Source of the DNA: Oscillospiraceae bacterium
GTDB lineage: Bacteria > Bacillota > Clostridia > Oscillospirales > Ruminococcaceae
Direction: 5' to 3'
Length of the DNA: 34,973 nt
NCBI GenBank assembly: GCA_017435745.1
Contig: JAFSEN010000066.1
Span: 1 to 34,973 of the forward strand
The first letter of the stretch is position 1. The number at the start of each line of letters is the position of its first letter. Below, one piece after another: positions 15,087 to 22,502 of this stretch. The notes beneath the pieces were generated by a model. It searched no databases. It was not told where the DNA came from and saw only the letters and a program-made list of their open reading frames with translations. The translations under genes were made by a program, and so were the position numbers.

Positions 15087-16985
15087 ATGAAAAAAATAAT
15101 CTGTTTAATGCTCGTTCTTACAATGATGCTCACGGCGTGCTCAAAATGGAACGTTGAAATTGTTGACCCCACAGAACCTTCCGAAAGCATCGCGGATCTT
15201 ATTTCCGGCGAGCAGGAAGAAACCGAAGAAGTAATACCGGTTTATCCTCCGACGGAGGACATGCTCAGCATCGACGCAACGGGTCTTCTCCGTTACAAAA
15301 TTCTTTATTACAACCCTTTCGAAAATTCAAAACCGGATTCTTCCGAAAGGGTCGAATGGGCAAACGATTATCCGATGATTTATATTTACGAACCCTATCA
15401 GTGTAAATACGAGGTTTTTGAATACCGCGCGGAAAACGCAGAAGCAACTCTTAATCAGCTTGTTAACGAAACGATAAACCGCCTTAACAACCAGGTTGAA
15501 AAGGAAAGCTTTAAAGTTTCCGTAAGCGTTCATAAAAACATGGCTGTCGTTGATTTTTACGATACCACCGATGCTTTTTGGAACTACCTTTCCTTTGAAA
15601 AAAGCCACGATGAGTTCCTCAACTCCATCGCAATGACCCTTTTCAGAGCGGCAGGATATGACCCCGGCTTTACCCTTGAGGGCGGAAAACAGTTCAAAAC
15701 CGATTTTGTCGAGCTGGAAGATGACGGCTACGGCCGCTTTGAACCCGTTGATCTCTATGCGGAAATTTCCGGCGAGGAATATGCCGAACTCCGCGCAACT
15801 TTTCCTTATGACGATTCATGGAGAACCGAGGTTCCCAGAGTTTATGGCTGGGAAAACGTTCTTTCAACCGCCTATGATGATTCCGTAACAATTCGCCCGG
15901 AAGGAATGGATATTCTTCTTTTCGTTGCGGGAAAAACCGGAGTTTTCAGCTCCCCGGATGAAGTAAGCGACAGAGTAAAAGTTGAAGCCGCAACGGGAGC
16001 TTTGGATTGCATTGAATCTTTTTATGGGGAAGAAACCGCGCCGCCCGCAAAAGCCATAAGCGAAGCGGTTATGGACGATTTTATCCCAAAGGAATGGGTG
16101 GAGGAATTTACAAAAGACCTTTTCGGCCCGGATGCAGAAGTTGAACACACTTCCACTGACGATTATAAATATCATGCCGAAGTCGGAGTTTACACTCCGC
16201 CCCACAGAGGAGGCTGGGCGGATTATTTCCCCTATGTTTTTGAAGTAAAAGAAACCGCAGAAGGATATGAAGCGGAAGTTGCTTATCTTTATGTCGCAAT
16301 GAACGCCTATTCTTCCGGAATCGGCAGAAGTTATGTAGAAATTGACTATGATTATTCGAAGCTTGAAGATGACCCGGTTGCGATGGATTTTATTGAAAAC
16401 AAACTTGCAAGATATAAAATCAATTTCAAAAAGACTTCCAAAGGCGAACTTTATTTTGCTTCCTGCGAAAAACTTCCGGTAAATACGGAAGCATATTATT
16501 TCGATATGATGCAAAATTACATCGCACCGATACATTATCTTGCTGTTGGCGAACTTTGGAACGATATAAACGAAGTTCCTCTGGAATATCTTCTTGCCGC
16601 CGGATTTTCGAATTCTTACAGCCATTATCCCAACGCCGGATATCTGAACGAATATTACAAAATTGAGGATTATTTTCCTGAAAATCCGGAGGGCTGGATG
16701 TTTGAAAGCTTTACAAAATATTCCACGGAAATTCCGGTTGAAAAACTCCGGGAACTTCCTTATTACGATTCCAAAAGCGGAAACTATGTTTTCCCGGAAG
16801 GCTTCTGCTTCGGCGAAGAAAGATATCCGGTTGTGACCGATATCCATGAACTGGGCGACAATATTTCGATTTTTTATGATATTATTGACGCCGAAGGAAA
16901 CATAATCGGAAAAAGAGAACTTCGGATTACAAACGAAGACGAAGGCTGGAGAAGGGCATATCTCGGCTGTTGCGAAAGAGAGTGA
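15087..16985 (+). CDS. Common-head lipoprotein 5 (possible GerMN-like segment plus shared C-terminal domain)
   Basis: A 632-residue predicted lipoprotein, the longest of the five. ATG 15087 follows GAGGAGTGA, which includes the previous stop. Lipobox LTAC is followed by the variant head CSKWNVEIVDPTEPSESIAD. Residues about 55-200 (LVNETINRLNNQ, then KNMAVVDFYDT and SIAMTLFRAAGY) have the helix-strand order of GerMN-type domains, but this is a weak match by eye. The middle is unrecognised. The C-terminal part, about 480-632 (YPNAGYLNEYY, YYDSKSGNYVFPEGF, DEGWRRAYLGC), resembles the C-terminal domain of the lipoprotein at 12176. Its codons are somewhat richer in C-ending forms than those of the preceding paralogue. 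The Xre mini-gene starts 5 bases after its stop. Confidence 0.88.
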   Translation: MKKIICLMLVLTMMLTACSKWNVEIVDPTEPSESIADLISGEQEETEEVIPVYPPTEDMLSIDATGLLRYKILYYNPFENSKPDSSERVEWANDYPMIYIYEPYQCKYEVFEYRAENAEATLNQLVNETINRLNNQVEKESFKVSVSVHKNMAVVDFYDTTDAFWNYLSFEKSHDEFLNSIAMTLFRAAGYDPGFTLEGGKQFKTDFVELEDDGYGRFEPVDLYAEISGEEYAELRATFPYDDSWRTEVPRVYGWENVLSTAYDDSVTIRPEGMDILLFVAGKTGVFSSPDEVSDRVKVEAATGALDCIESFYGEETAPPAKAISEAVMDDFIPKEWVEEFTKDLFGPDAEVEHTSTDDYKYHAEVGVYTPPHRGGWADYFPYVFEVKETAEGYEAEVAYLYVAMNAYSSGIGRSYVEIDYDYSKLEDDPVAMDFIENKLARYKINFKKTSKGELYFASCEKLPVNTEAYYFDMMQNYIAPIHYLAVGELWNDINEVPLEYLLAAGFSNSYSHYPNAGYLNEYYKIEDYFPENPEGWMFESFTKYSTEIPVEKLRELPYYDSKSGNYVFPEGFCFGEERYPVVTDIHELGDNISIFYDIIDAEGNIIGKRELRITNEDEGWRRAYLGCCERE

Positions 16986-16990
16986 TTGTT

Positions 16991-17185
16991 TTGACAATAA
17001 TGCTTAAATATCTGCGAAAGGGAAGAAGAATGACCCAGAAGAACCTTGCAAAAGTTTTTCATATTTCCCAAACTTCCGTAAGCAAATATGAAACCGGCGA
17101 AGCTGTTCCGGATCTTGAAACAGTTGTAAAAATGGCGGATTTTTTCGGAGTTTCGCTCGATGAATTTATAGTAAGAGAATCATAA
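16991..17185 (+). CDS. Mini Xre-family transcriptional regulator, cassette 2
   Basis: A 64-residue Xre/HTH_3 protein, paralogue of 6132-6329. The core RRMTQKNLAKVF, SQTSVSKYETGEAVPD and KMADFFGVSLDEFI matches the cassette 1 copy nearly residue for residue. TTG 16991 is chosen because AGAGAG lies about 8 bases upstream and because the cassette 1 copy has its ATG at exactly this position relative to the shared internal ATG (17000 here). It is the last gene before the terminator at 17184-17220. A 43-base stretch near its 3' end (17134-17176) is identical to 22512-22554 after cassette 3. Its role is unknown; consistent placement at the end of cassettes suggests a linked regulatory or feedback function. 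Confidence 0.9.
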   Translation: MTIMLKYLRKGRRMTQKNLAKVFHISQTSVSKYETGEAVPDLETVVKMADFFGVSLDEFIVRES

Positions 17186-17220
17186 AACAAAAAAACGCCC
17201 ATCCGGGCGTTTTTTGTTTT
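17184..17220. terminator. Bidirectional terminator between cassette 2 and the membrane Xre gene
   Basis: GC stem ACGCCC with GGGCGT (loop ATCC, 17201-17204), flanked by A-rich and T-rich arms on either side (17184-17200 and 17205-17220). The stop codon of the minus-strand gene (17219-17221) overlaps the right arm, so the hairpin can end transcripts from both sides. Confidence 0.93.
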
Positions 17221-17914
17221 ATTCATAAGATTCACCGAGCAACCGTAATTTATATTCGTTTTCGCCAAAGCATTTTATCCAGCAAAAAAGGTTTGTTCCG
17301 CTGATCCTTCCGTTGCTGACAAAGGCAACAACCTGTGATTCGCCGACCTTAGGAACAAAAATTGTTGCGGTGCAAGTTTTTGTTTCCGGGTCAAAAAATG
17401 CTTCGCTTTTCCAAACTGTGGTGGAATCGGGAGAAAATTCGTCGTTGAATACAGAAAGAGAATAGCTGTAACCGTCTTTGTGTTTTTCGGGAGAAAAAAC
17501 TATTTTTACAGCAAGAAAATCTTCGGAACATTCTTCGCGAACAAGGCTGTGGGAATAAGAAGCTATGGTAAAAGGGATGGATTTTACTCTTTGGGTGCCG
17601 ATATTGTTTTCGTTGGCCCATACGAGATAAACCGCAAAGAGCATAATGATTGCCATTATGATAAGAAACTTTTTGCCGGGTTTCGGTTTTTTGTTTTCTT
17701 CGGTGGCGGAAGCTTTTTCCTCATAACAAAAAAGTTCGTTCGGAGAAACTTCGAGAATTTCGCAGAGTTTTAAAATGTTTGCGGTTTCCGGCTGGGCAAT
17801 TCCGTTTTCCCATTTCGAAATTGCCTGGCGCGAAACTTCAATTTTTTCGGCAAGTTCCTCTTGCGAAAGACCCTTTGCTTTTCTTGCGGCGGAAAGTTTT
17901 TCGGAAAAATTCAT
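17219..17914 (-). CDS. Xre-family regulator with membrane anchor and extracytoplasmic domain
   Basis: A 231-residue protein. The ORF extends upstream, but the start is ATG 17914 behind AAGGTGG (7 bases). The N-terminal HTH_3 domain (about residues 1-65: FSEKLSAARKAKGLSQEELAEKIEV, SRQAISKWENG) is followed by a basic linker KKPKPGKK, one membrane helix (about 84-102, FLIIMAIIMLFAVYLVW) and an extracytoplasmic domain of about 125 residues rich in beta strands. This layout fits a one-component membrane-bound regulator able to sense outside the cell. It is transcribed divergently from the cassette 3 repressor and has a good promoter of its own. It differs from the mini Xre genes, being longer and more like the SinR/DUF-type HTH seen in Firmicutes. 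Its ligand and targets are unknown. Confidence 0.9.
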   Translation of the reverse strand: MNFSEKLSAARKAKGLSQEELAEKIEVSRQAISKWENGIAQPETANILKLCEILEVSPNELFCYEEKASATEENKKPKPGKKFLIIMAIIMLFAVYLVWANENNIGTQRVKSIPFTIASYSHSLVREECSEDFLAVKIVFSPEKHKDGYSYSLSVFNDEFSPDSTTVWKSEAFFDPETKTCTATIFVPKVGESQVVAFVSNGRISGTNLFCWIKCFGENEYKLRLLGESYE

Positions 17915-17939
17915 CGCTGCACCACCTTCTTTCGGTTCA

Positions 17940-17968
17940 ATTTTAGCAGAAAACAAAGGTTTTAACAA
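17940..17968 (-). promoter_or_regulatory. Promoter of the membrane Xre gene
   Basis: Read on the minus strand: TTGTTA (17968-17963), a 17-base spacer, TAAAAT (17945-17940). It lies 26 bases upstream of the start codon and overlaps one end of the 53-base repeated element. Confidence 0.75.
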
Positions 17969-18010
17969 TCGCTTTTGGCTTGAAAATGCGCAACTTTGGG
18001 TTGCAAAAGC
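17958..18010. repeat. 53-base intergenic element, copy 2, with 15-base palindrome
   Basis: Inverted copy of 6373-6424 (41 of 52 aligned positions identical, one gap, by eye). It contains the inverted repeat GCAAC-N5-GTTGC (17990-18004), identical to copy 1 at 14 of 15 positions once reverse-complemented. The element overlaps the -35 region of the membrane Xre gene, so it could be its autoregulatory operator. Confidence 0.6.
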
Positions 18011-18064
18011 AAAAATACTGCTTTTATTCGAAAGCGGAATAAAACCGCTGAAATTTCGTATCGA

Positions 18065-18081
18065 TGTTGACAATGTAAACA
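18065..18081. promoter_or_regulatory. Operator O1, cassette 3
   Basis: TGTTGACAATGTAAACA is a 7-3-7 inverted repeat with one mismatched pair and includes the -35 box. It matches O2 (18097-18113) in arm sequence; the centres are 32 bases apart, about three helical turns. Confidence 0.78.
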
Positions 18082-18095
18082 TGGTGTGCTATACT
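18067..18095 (+). promoter_or_regulatory. Consensus promoter of cassette 3
   Basis: TTGACA (18067-18072), 17-base spacer, TATACT (18090-18095). One operator overlaps the -35 box, the other begins just after the -10 box. Confidence 0.88.
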
Positions 18096-18096
18096 G

Positions 18097-18113
18097 TGTT
18101 TACAAAGTAAACA
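18097..18113. promoter_or_regulatory. Operator O2, cassette 3 (TGTTTAC-N3-GTAAACA)
   Basis: Perfect 7-3-7 inverted repeat at the likely transcription start, directly downstream of the -10 box. It differs from the dyads of cassettes 1 and 2. Confidence 0.83.
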
Positions 18114-18131
18114 ATTGGAGCGTGACGCCTT

Positions 18132-18518
18132 ATGGATAATAAAAATATAAACCTTACCGAAAGCGAATGGTATGTTCTGGAATGCCTTTGGGAATCTTCC
18201 CCCAAAAGCGGAAGAGAAGCGGTTGATTATCTTAAAAACCGCGTTGGCTGGAGCAGAAGCACAACTCTTACAATGCTCCGCAGAATGACCGAAAAAGAAC
18301 TTATCCGCGTTGATGAAAGCGGCGAAATGAATATGTATTATCCTCTTGTTGAAAGGGAAGCCGCCGCAAGGAAGGAAACCGAAAACTTCCTCGAAAGGAT
18401 CTATAACGGAAGCCTTTCCATGATGGTGAGCGCTTTTACCGAAAAAGAAAAACTTTCGAAGGAGGAAATCGACGAACTCTATTCAATTTTGCAAAAAGCA
18501 GAGGAGGCGCAGAAATGA
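18132..18518 (+). CDS. BlaI/MecI-family repressor, cassette 3
   Basis: A 128-residue BlaI/MecI-type repressor. The winged helix covers about residues 8-75 (ESEWYVLECLWESSPKSGREA; recognition segment SRSTTLTMLRRMTEKELI, wing EMNMYYPLV). The C-terminal dimerisation segment LERIYNGSLSMMVSAF leads to EEIDELYSILQKAEE. At the place of the known N-F cleavage site it has S-A-F. Its stop overlaps the M56 start by 4 bases (ATGA), implying coupled translation, tighter than in cassettes 1 and 2. Two TGTTTAC-N3-GTAAACA dyads bracket its promoter, so negative autoregulation is likely. Confidence 0.93.
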   Translation: MDNKNINLTESEWYVLECLWESSPKSGREAVDYLKNRVGWSRSTTLTMLRRMTEKELIRVDESGEMNMYYPLVEREAAARKETENFLERIYNGSLSMMVSAFTEKEKLSKEEIDELYSILQKAEEAQK

Positions 18519-21500
18519 CTCAATGGATCATAACATCGTCCGTGCTTATTTTGATAATAGCCGTGCTCAGATTTGTTCTGCGCGGCAAGATAAGCCTTAA
18601 ACTCCAGTATGCTTTGTGGGGACTTGTGCTCATAAGGCTTCTTCTTCCGTTTTCGGTTTTCGAAAGCCCTGCGTCCGTGCTCAACCTTATGAAGGAGAGG
18701 GAAGAAACTTTTGAACCGCCGGTTTATTATGAACCTTATGCGCCGGGAACAATCAATCCCGGAGTTCCCGACAATGACATTTATATCCTTGATGACTATG
18801 TTGAGCAGATTGCTCCGGAAACGAACATAACCATTGATAAAGAAGGCTTTGTTACCGAACCGGAAATCAAAGTTTTTGATTGGGGCGACGTGCTCATGGG
18901 TGTTTGGCTTGTCGGAACTGCCGTTTTTGGCGCCGTTTTTGCCGTTTCCAACTTCCGTTTCCGCAAAAAACTGAAAAATACCCGCGAATATGTAAGCGGA
19001 ACAAAAGCATGGCTCCCGGTTTACGAAAGCTCCGCGATAAAAACTCCCTGCCTTTTCGGTGCGGCAAAACCGGCGATTTACGTCACAAAAGGGGTTCTCG
19101 GTGACGAAAAAGTGCTTTCCCACGTTCTTGAGCACGAAACGACACACTACCGCCACGGCGACCATGTCTGGTCGGTGCTCAGATGCTTCTGCCTTGCGCT
19201 CCATTGGTACAATCCGCTTGTTTGGCTTGCGGCGTTCCTTTCCATGCGCGATTCGGAACTCGCCTGCGACGAGGATACCATCAAAAGAATCGGCGAAGAG
19301 GAACGGATCGGCTACGGCCGCACTCTTATAAACCTCACCTGCGAAAAGCCTGCGGTTGGAATCCTTTCCGCCGCAACCACCATGACCGGAAGCAAAAGCA
19401 GCATCAAAGAGCGCATTATGCTCATTGCAAAAAAGCCGAAGATGCTTAAAATCACGGCGGCTCTTGTTGCGGTTATTGCCGTCTTCGCGGTCGGCTGTAC
19501 TTTTACCGGAGCGGTTGTTTATAACCCGAAAACAACCGAAAATCCGGTTTCCGAAACTTATTCCAATGTATTTTATGAAAATTATTCCGATATTGATAAA
19601 ACCGTAAAAATGGGGGTCACCTCCGCTTCTTCGGAAGAAATCACAACGGAAATTATCAACGGAACTTCGGATAATATTGTTTATAGCACCGGTTATAAGC
19701 TTCATTTTGAACAGAATGGAAAATGGTATGAACTGCCGGTTCTTGGCGAAAAAACATCCGATATGATGTTTGCGGGTTCAGCGATAAAAACTGTGCCTTC
19801 AAACGGTGAAAAATATTATTTTGAAAACGAAACAAAAGAATCCTACGGAAAGCTTCCGGACGGAAAATACAGAATTCTCAGAACCTTTGAATACAGAGGT
19901 GTTTCGGAAAATCCCGAAGCGGAATCTTTTATTCTTGCGGCAGAATTCTTTCTTAAGGACGGAAAGCTTTCCCCCGAATATCCTGCAAAACTTGAAAATG
20001 GCGAATATGTTCCGGTTGAGCAGATCTTTATGAATTTCTCAAGTTCCTTCTTTGGAATTCCGGATGAAAAATACCGAATCACAGACGATGCTTTCGTAAT
20101 TCTTAATTCCAAAACCGGTTTGGAAATCGAAAATTACCCGGTTTCCGAATGGAAATGGCAGGAAATTCCCTATTCCGCGGAAGAATGGAAAAACCTTTTT
20201 ATAGCTACGGAAACAATTCCGTTCCCGGATATTTCGGAATATCGCAGCAGATATTACCAGCCCCTTGATGACGGAAAATTCATCGCGTCCCTCGACGGAG
20301 AACTTTGGCTTGTCGAAATAGGACCGAAAAAAATGTCCGCTCCGAATGACCTTTGGGTATGGGATATTTACAGAATTCTTCCGGGGGAAGAAAGCGAAAA
20401 TTCTTCTTACCAAAAACGTTATTACCGGATCTATTCCGAAAAAGAACTTTCCGCAATGACGGAAGAGGAATACAAAAATGCGGCGAAGATAATGGGATAT
20501 ACCGATGAACAGCTGGATTATATCGAACCTTTCTTCGAAGAAGGTCTTACCCGCGCCCATGTGCTGATGCCTCTTGAAATGAGCAAAGAAAATTCGCTGA
20601 AAACCTCGGTTGCCGAAACCGAAAAAGTCCTGGGATTTTTCTTTTTCGATCCGGAAGTTTTTGCCGATTACGAAGGACCTCTCGGCTTTGCCTATAAAAT
20701 CTACAGGGACCATTTTAGAATAGTTCCTGAAATACTGAGCAGTTCGGTCGATTATGGTATAATCGGTACTTTTGACTATGTTTTTGCCGATTCCGAAGGA
20801 GTTCGGTTCTATGATTTCACACAGCTTTACGGCCCATATCTGACATGGGAAATTCCAAAGCAGGAGGGCGAACATAATTACGGCTATTGGCAGCTCGGGG
20901 TTTCAATATGCGAAAACACCGGAAATGTTGTAATTTTCTATGCGGATATTCCGGATGATTTTGACGTCATTTATGAAGGCAGAGAGCCGGATTTAAGTTC
21001 CACCTATCAGATATGCATATTGAATTCTGCCGGATATGAAATTAATTTCGACACCGGAATAAACCTTATGGTGGAATTTGAAGGACTTCCGGATTGCGTA
21101 AGGCCGGATTATATCCGGGACGACGGAAAAACCGTTCTTTTCACCCTTGGCGGAAAAAGTTATATTTTTGATTACGAAAAGAAAAACAATCTGACTATAA
21201 AAGAAATATCTTCCAGAGGTACCGTACATGTTTCTTCCGAATTTTACGGCCTTCCCGAAAGTTTCGGAACCGAATGGAATATTCCGAAAAACATTCTCCG
21301 AAATCCGGATTATAACCCGATTTTACATGTTGAAACCGAACAGGGACGCACCTGCATTTTCTGGATAGACCGCCCGGAAGATTTTGTTGAAGGAGCAAAA
21401 GCACAGCCGAGCGACAAAACGGCAACATATAAGCTGACTGTTCTTGCGGAAAACAAAAGGGAGATCGGAACTTATGATACGGGAATTCCTCTTCAAAGAA

Positions 21501-22489
21501 AATACGGCGGTCTTGACGGCGACTGCGCTGTTCCGGATATAATAAGTTCCGAAGGAGCTTATGTTTCCTATAAAATTGCGCTTCTTTCCGGAGGAATGAA
21601 CGTGCAAACCGGAGAACTCGGCGAAAGCAATATTCAAACCGGCGGAGTTTATGCCGCCATTGGTGAAAACGAAAAATACGGCGCCGTTGCAACCGACGGA
21701 AAAATTTTTACCGAAGCGGAATATGATTTTTACGAATATTATGAGGAAAATATAATATTCGGAAAACGCCTTTCCGACGGAACGGAAGAACGCGACGTTT
21801 TTTCTTCCGAAACATTCAAGATGCTGAACGCTTCTAAAGAATCGGAAATCCTTAAAAAATACGATTCCGAAAAGAAGGCCGGGCTTAAAAACGCAAAAAT
21901 CGGAGATACGGTAACTTTCGGAAGTTATCACGGTTCTTCAAAATGGAAAGTTCTTGACAAAAACGGGGAAAAACTTTTGCTCATAAGTGAAAAATGCCTT
22001 GACGCAATGCCTTATAATACGGAAAGAACCGACATAACATGGGAAAATTCTTCAATCCGCGCCTGGCTTAACGGAGAATTTGCACAAAAGGCTTTTTCTG
22101 CAAAAGAATTTTCCGCAGTTGCAAGCACAAAACTCGATAATCCGAAAAACACAAGATTCGGCGGCGCAAAAGGTGGAAACGACACCGTTGATAAAGTTTT
22201 CCTCCTGAGCTATGACGAAGCAAACAAGTATTTCCCGGCGGAAGATGAACAGGTAGCCGGAATGACGGGATACGCAAGGAACAAGGAAATCTGGTACAAT
22301 ACTTTCCGGGTTGAGGAAGGCCCAAGCTGGTGGTGGTGGCTTCGTTCGCCCGGCCTTGGACAGGATATGGCTTCGATCTTTTATTGCAATGAAAAACTTC
22401 TTTCGGGCGGGCCAGCCAACGACGGACTTCCGGTTGATACAATTTGCGCAATTCGCCCTGCAATTTGGGTGGATACTTCAAAAATCTGA
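18515..22489 (+). CDS. BlaR1-like M56 metallopeptidase fused to Ig-like, repeat and DUF6273-type domains, cassette 3
   Basis: A 1324-residue M56 membrane peptidase whose start overlaps the repressor stop, with GAGGAGG upstream. Membrane segments lie near residues 3-22, 29-50, 126-148 and 310-330. The zinc motif HETTH is at 207-211, followed by ELACDEDTI. The fourth segment ends in AVGC, a lipobox-like site. Outside the membrane are: an Ig-like segment (about 345-500; compare EITTEIINGTSDNIVYSTGY, then DGKYRILRTFEY); an unrecognised part; two copies of a module of about 130 residues (about 790-910 and 920-1030); a short WG-like stretch (about 1050-1110); and a DUF6273-type domain (about 1130-1324) with GDTVTFGSY, SIRAWLNGEF, SWWWWLRSPG and AIRPAIWV. 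The peptidase part uses more C-ending codons than the sensor part, hinting at different histories. No lipoprotein gene follows in this cassette. Confidence 0.92.
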   Translation: MTQWIITSSVLILIIAVLRFVLRGKISLKLQYALWGLVLIRLLLPFSVFESPASVLNLMKEREETFEPPVYYEPYAPGTINPGVPDNDIYILDDYVEQIAPETNITIDKEGFVTEPEIKVFDWGDVLMGVWLVGTAVFGAVFAVSNFRFRKKLKNTREYVSGTKAWLPVYESSAIKTPCLFGAAKPAIYVTKGVLGDEKVLSHVLEHETTHYRHGDHVWSVLRCFCLALHWYNPLVWLAAFLSMRDSELACDEDTIKRIGEEERIGYGRTLINLTCEKPAVGILSAATTMTGSKSSIKERIMLIAKKPKMLKITAALVAVIAVFAVGCTFTGAVVYNPKTTENPVSETYSNVFYENYSDIDKTVKMGVTSASSEEITTEIINGTSDNIVYSTGYKLHFEQNGKWYELPVLGEKTSDMMFAGSAIKTVPSNGEKYYFENETKESYGKLPDGKYRILRTFEYRGVSENPEAESFILAAEFFLKDGKLSPEYPAKLENGEYVPVEQIFMNFSSSFFGIPDEKYRITDDAFVILNSKTGLEIENYPVSEWKWQEIPYSAEEWKNLFIATETIPFPDISEYRSRYYQPLDDGKFIASLDGELWLVEIGPKKMSAPNDLWVWDIYRILPGEESENSSYQKRYYRIYSEKELSAMTEEEYKNAAKIMGYTDEQLDYIEPFFEEGLTRAHVLMPLEMSKENSLKTSVAETEKVLGFFFFDPEVFADYEGPLGFAYKIYRDHFRIVPEILSSSVDYGIIGTFDYVFADSEGVRFYDFTQLYGPYLTWEIPKQEGEHNYGYWQLGVSICENTGNVVIFYADIPDDFDVIYEGREPDLSSTYQICILNSAGYEINFDTGINLMVEFEGLPDCVRPDYIRDDGKTVLFTLGGKSYIFDYEKKNNLTIKEISSRGTVHVSSEFYGLPESFGTEWNIPKNILRNPDYNPILHVETEQGRTCIFWIDRPEDFVEGAKAQPSDKTATYKLTVLAENKREIGTYDTGIPLQRKYGGLDGDCAVPDIISSEGAYVSYKIALLSGGMNVQTGELGESNIQTGGVYAAIGENEKYGAVATDGKIFTEAEYDFYEYYEENIIFGKRLSDGTEERDVFSSETFKMLNASKESEILKKYDSEKKAGLKNAKIGDTVTFGSYHGSSKWKVLDKNGEKLLLISEKCLDAMPYNTERTDITWENSSIRAWLNGEFAQKAFSAKEFSAVASTKLDNPKNTRFGGAKGGNDTVDKVFLLSYDEANKYFPAEDEQVAGMTGYARNKEIWYNTFRVEEGPSWWWWLRSPGLGQDMASIFYCNEKLLSGGPANDGLPVDTICAIRPAIWVDTSKI

Positions 22490-22502
22490 AGAAATTTCGA
22501 AT

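Noticed and set aside
9832..16985. Polymorphic toxin system with shared heads and variable effector ends
   Set aside because: Heads are lipoprotein signals rather than secretion domains, bodies look like propeller or repeat folds, and no immunity genes or nuclease motifs are seen.
17000..17002. ATG 17000 as start of the cassette 2 Xre gene
   Set aside because: The ribosome binding site spacing (about 16 bases) is too long; TTG 16991 fits better and matches the start position in the cassette 1 paralogue.
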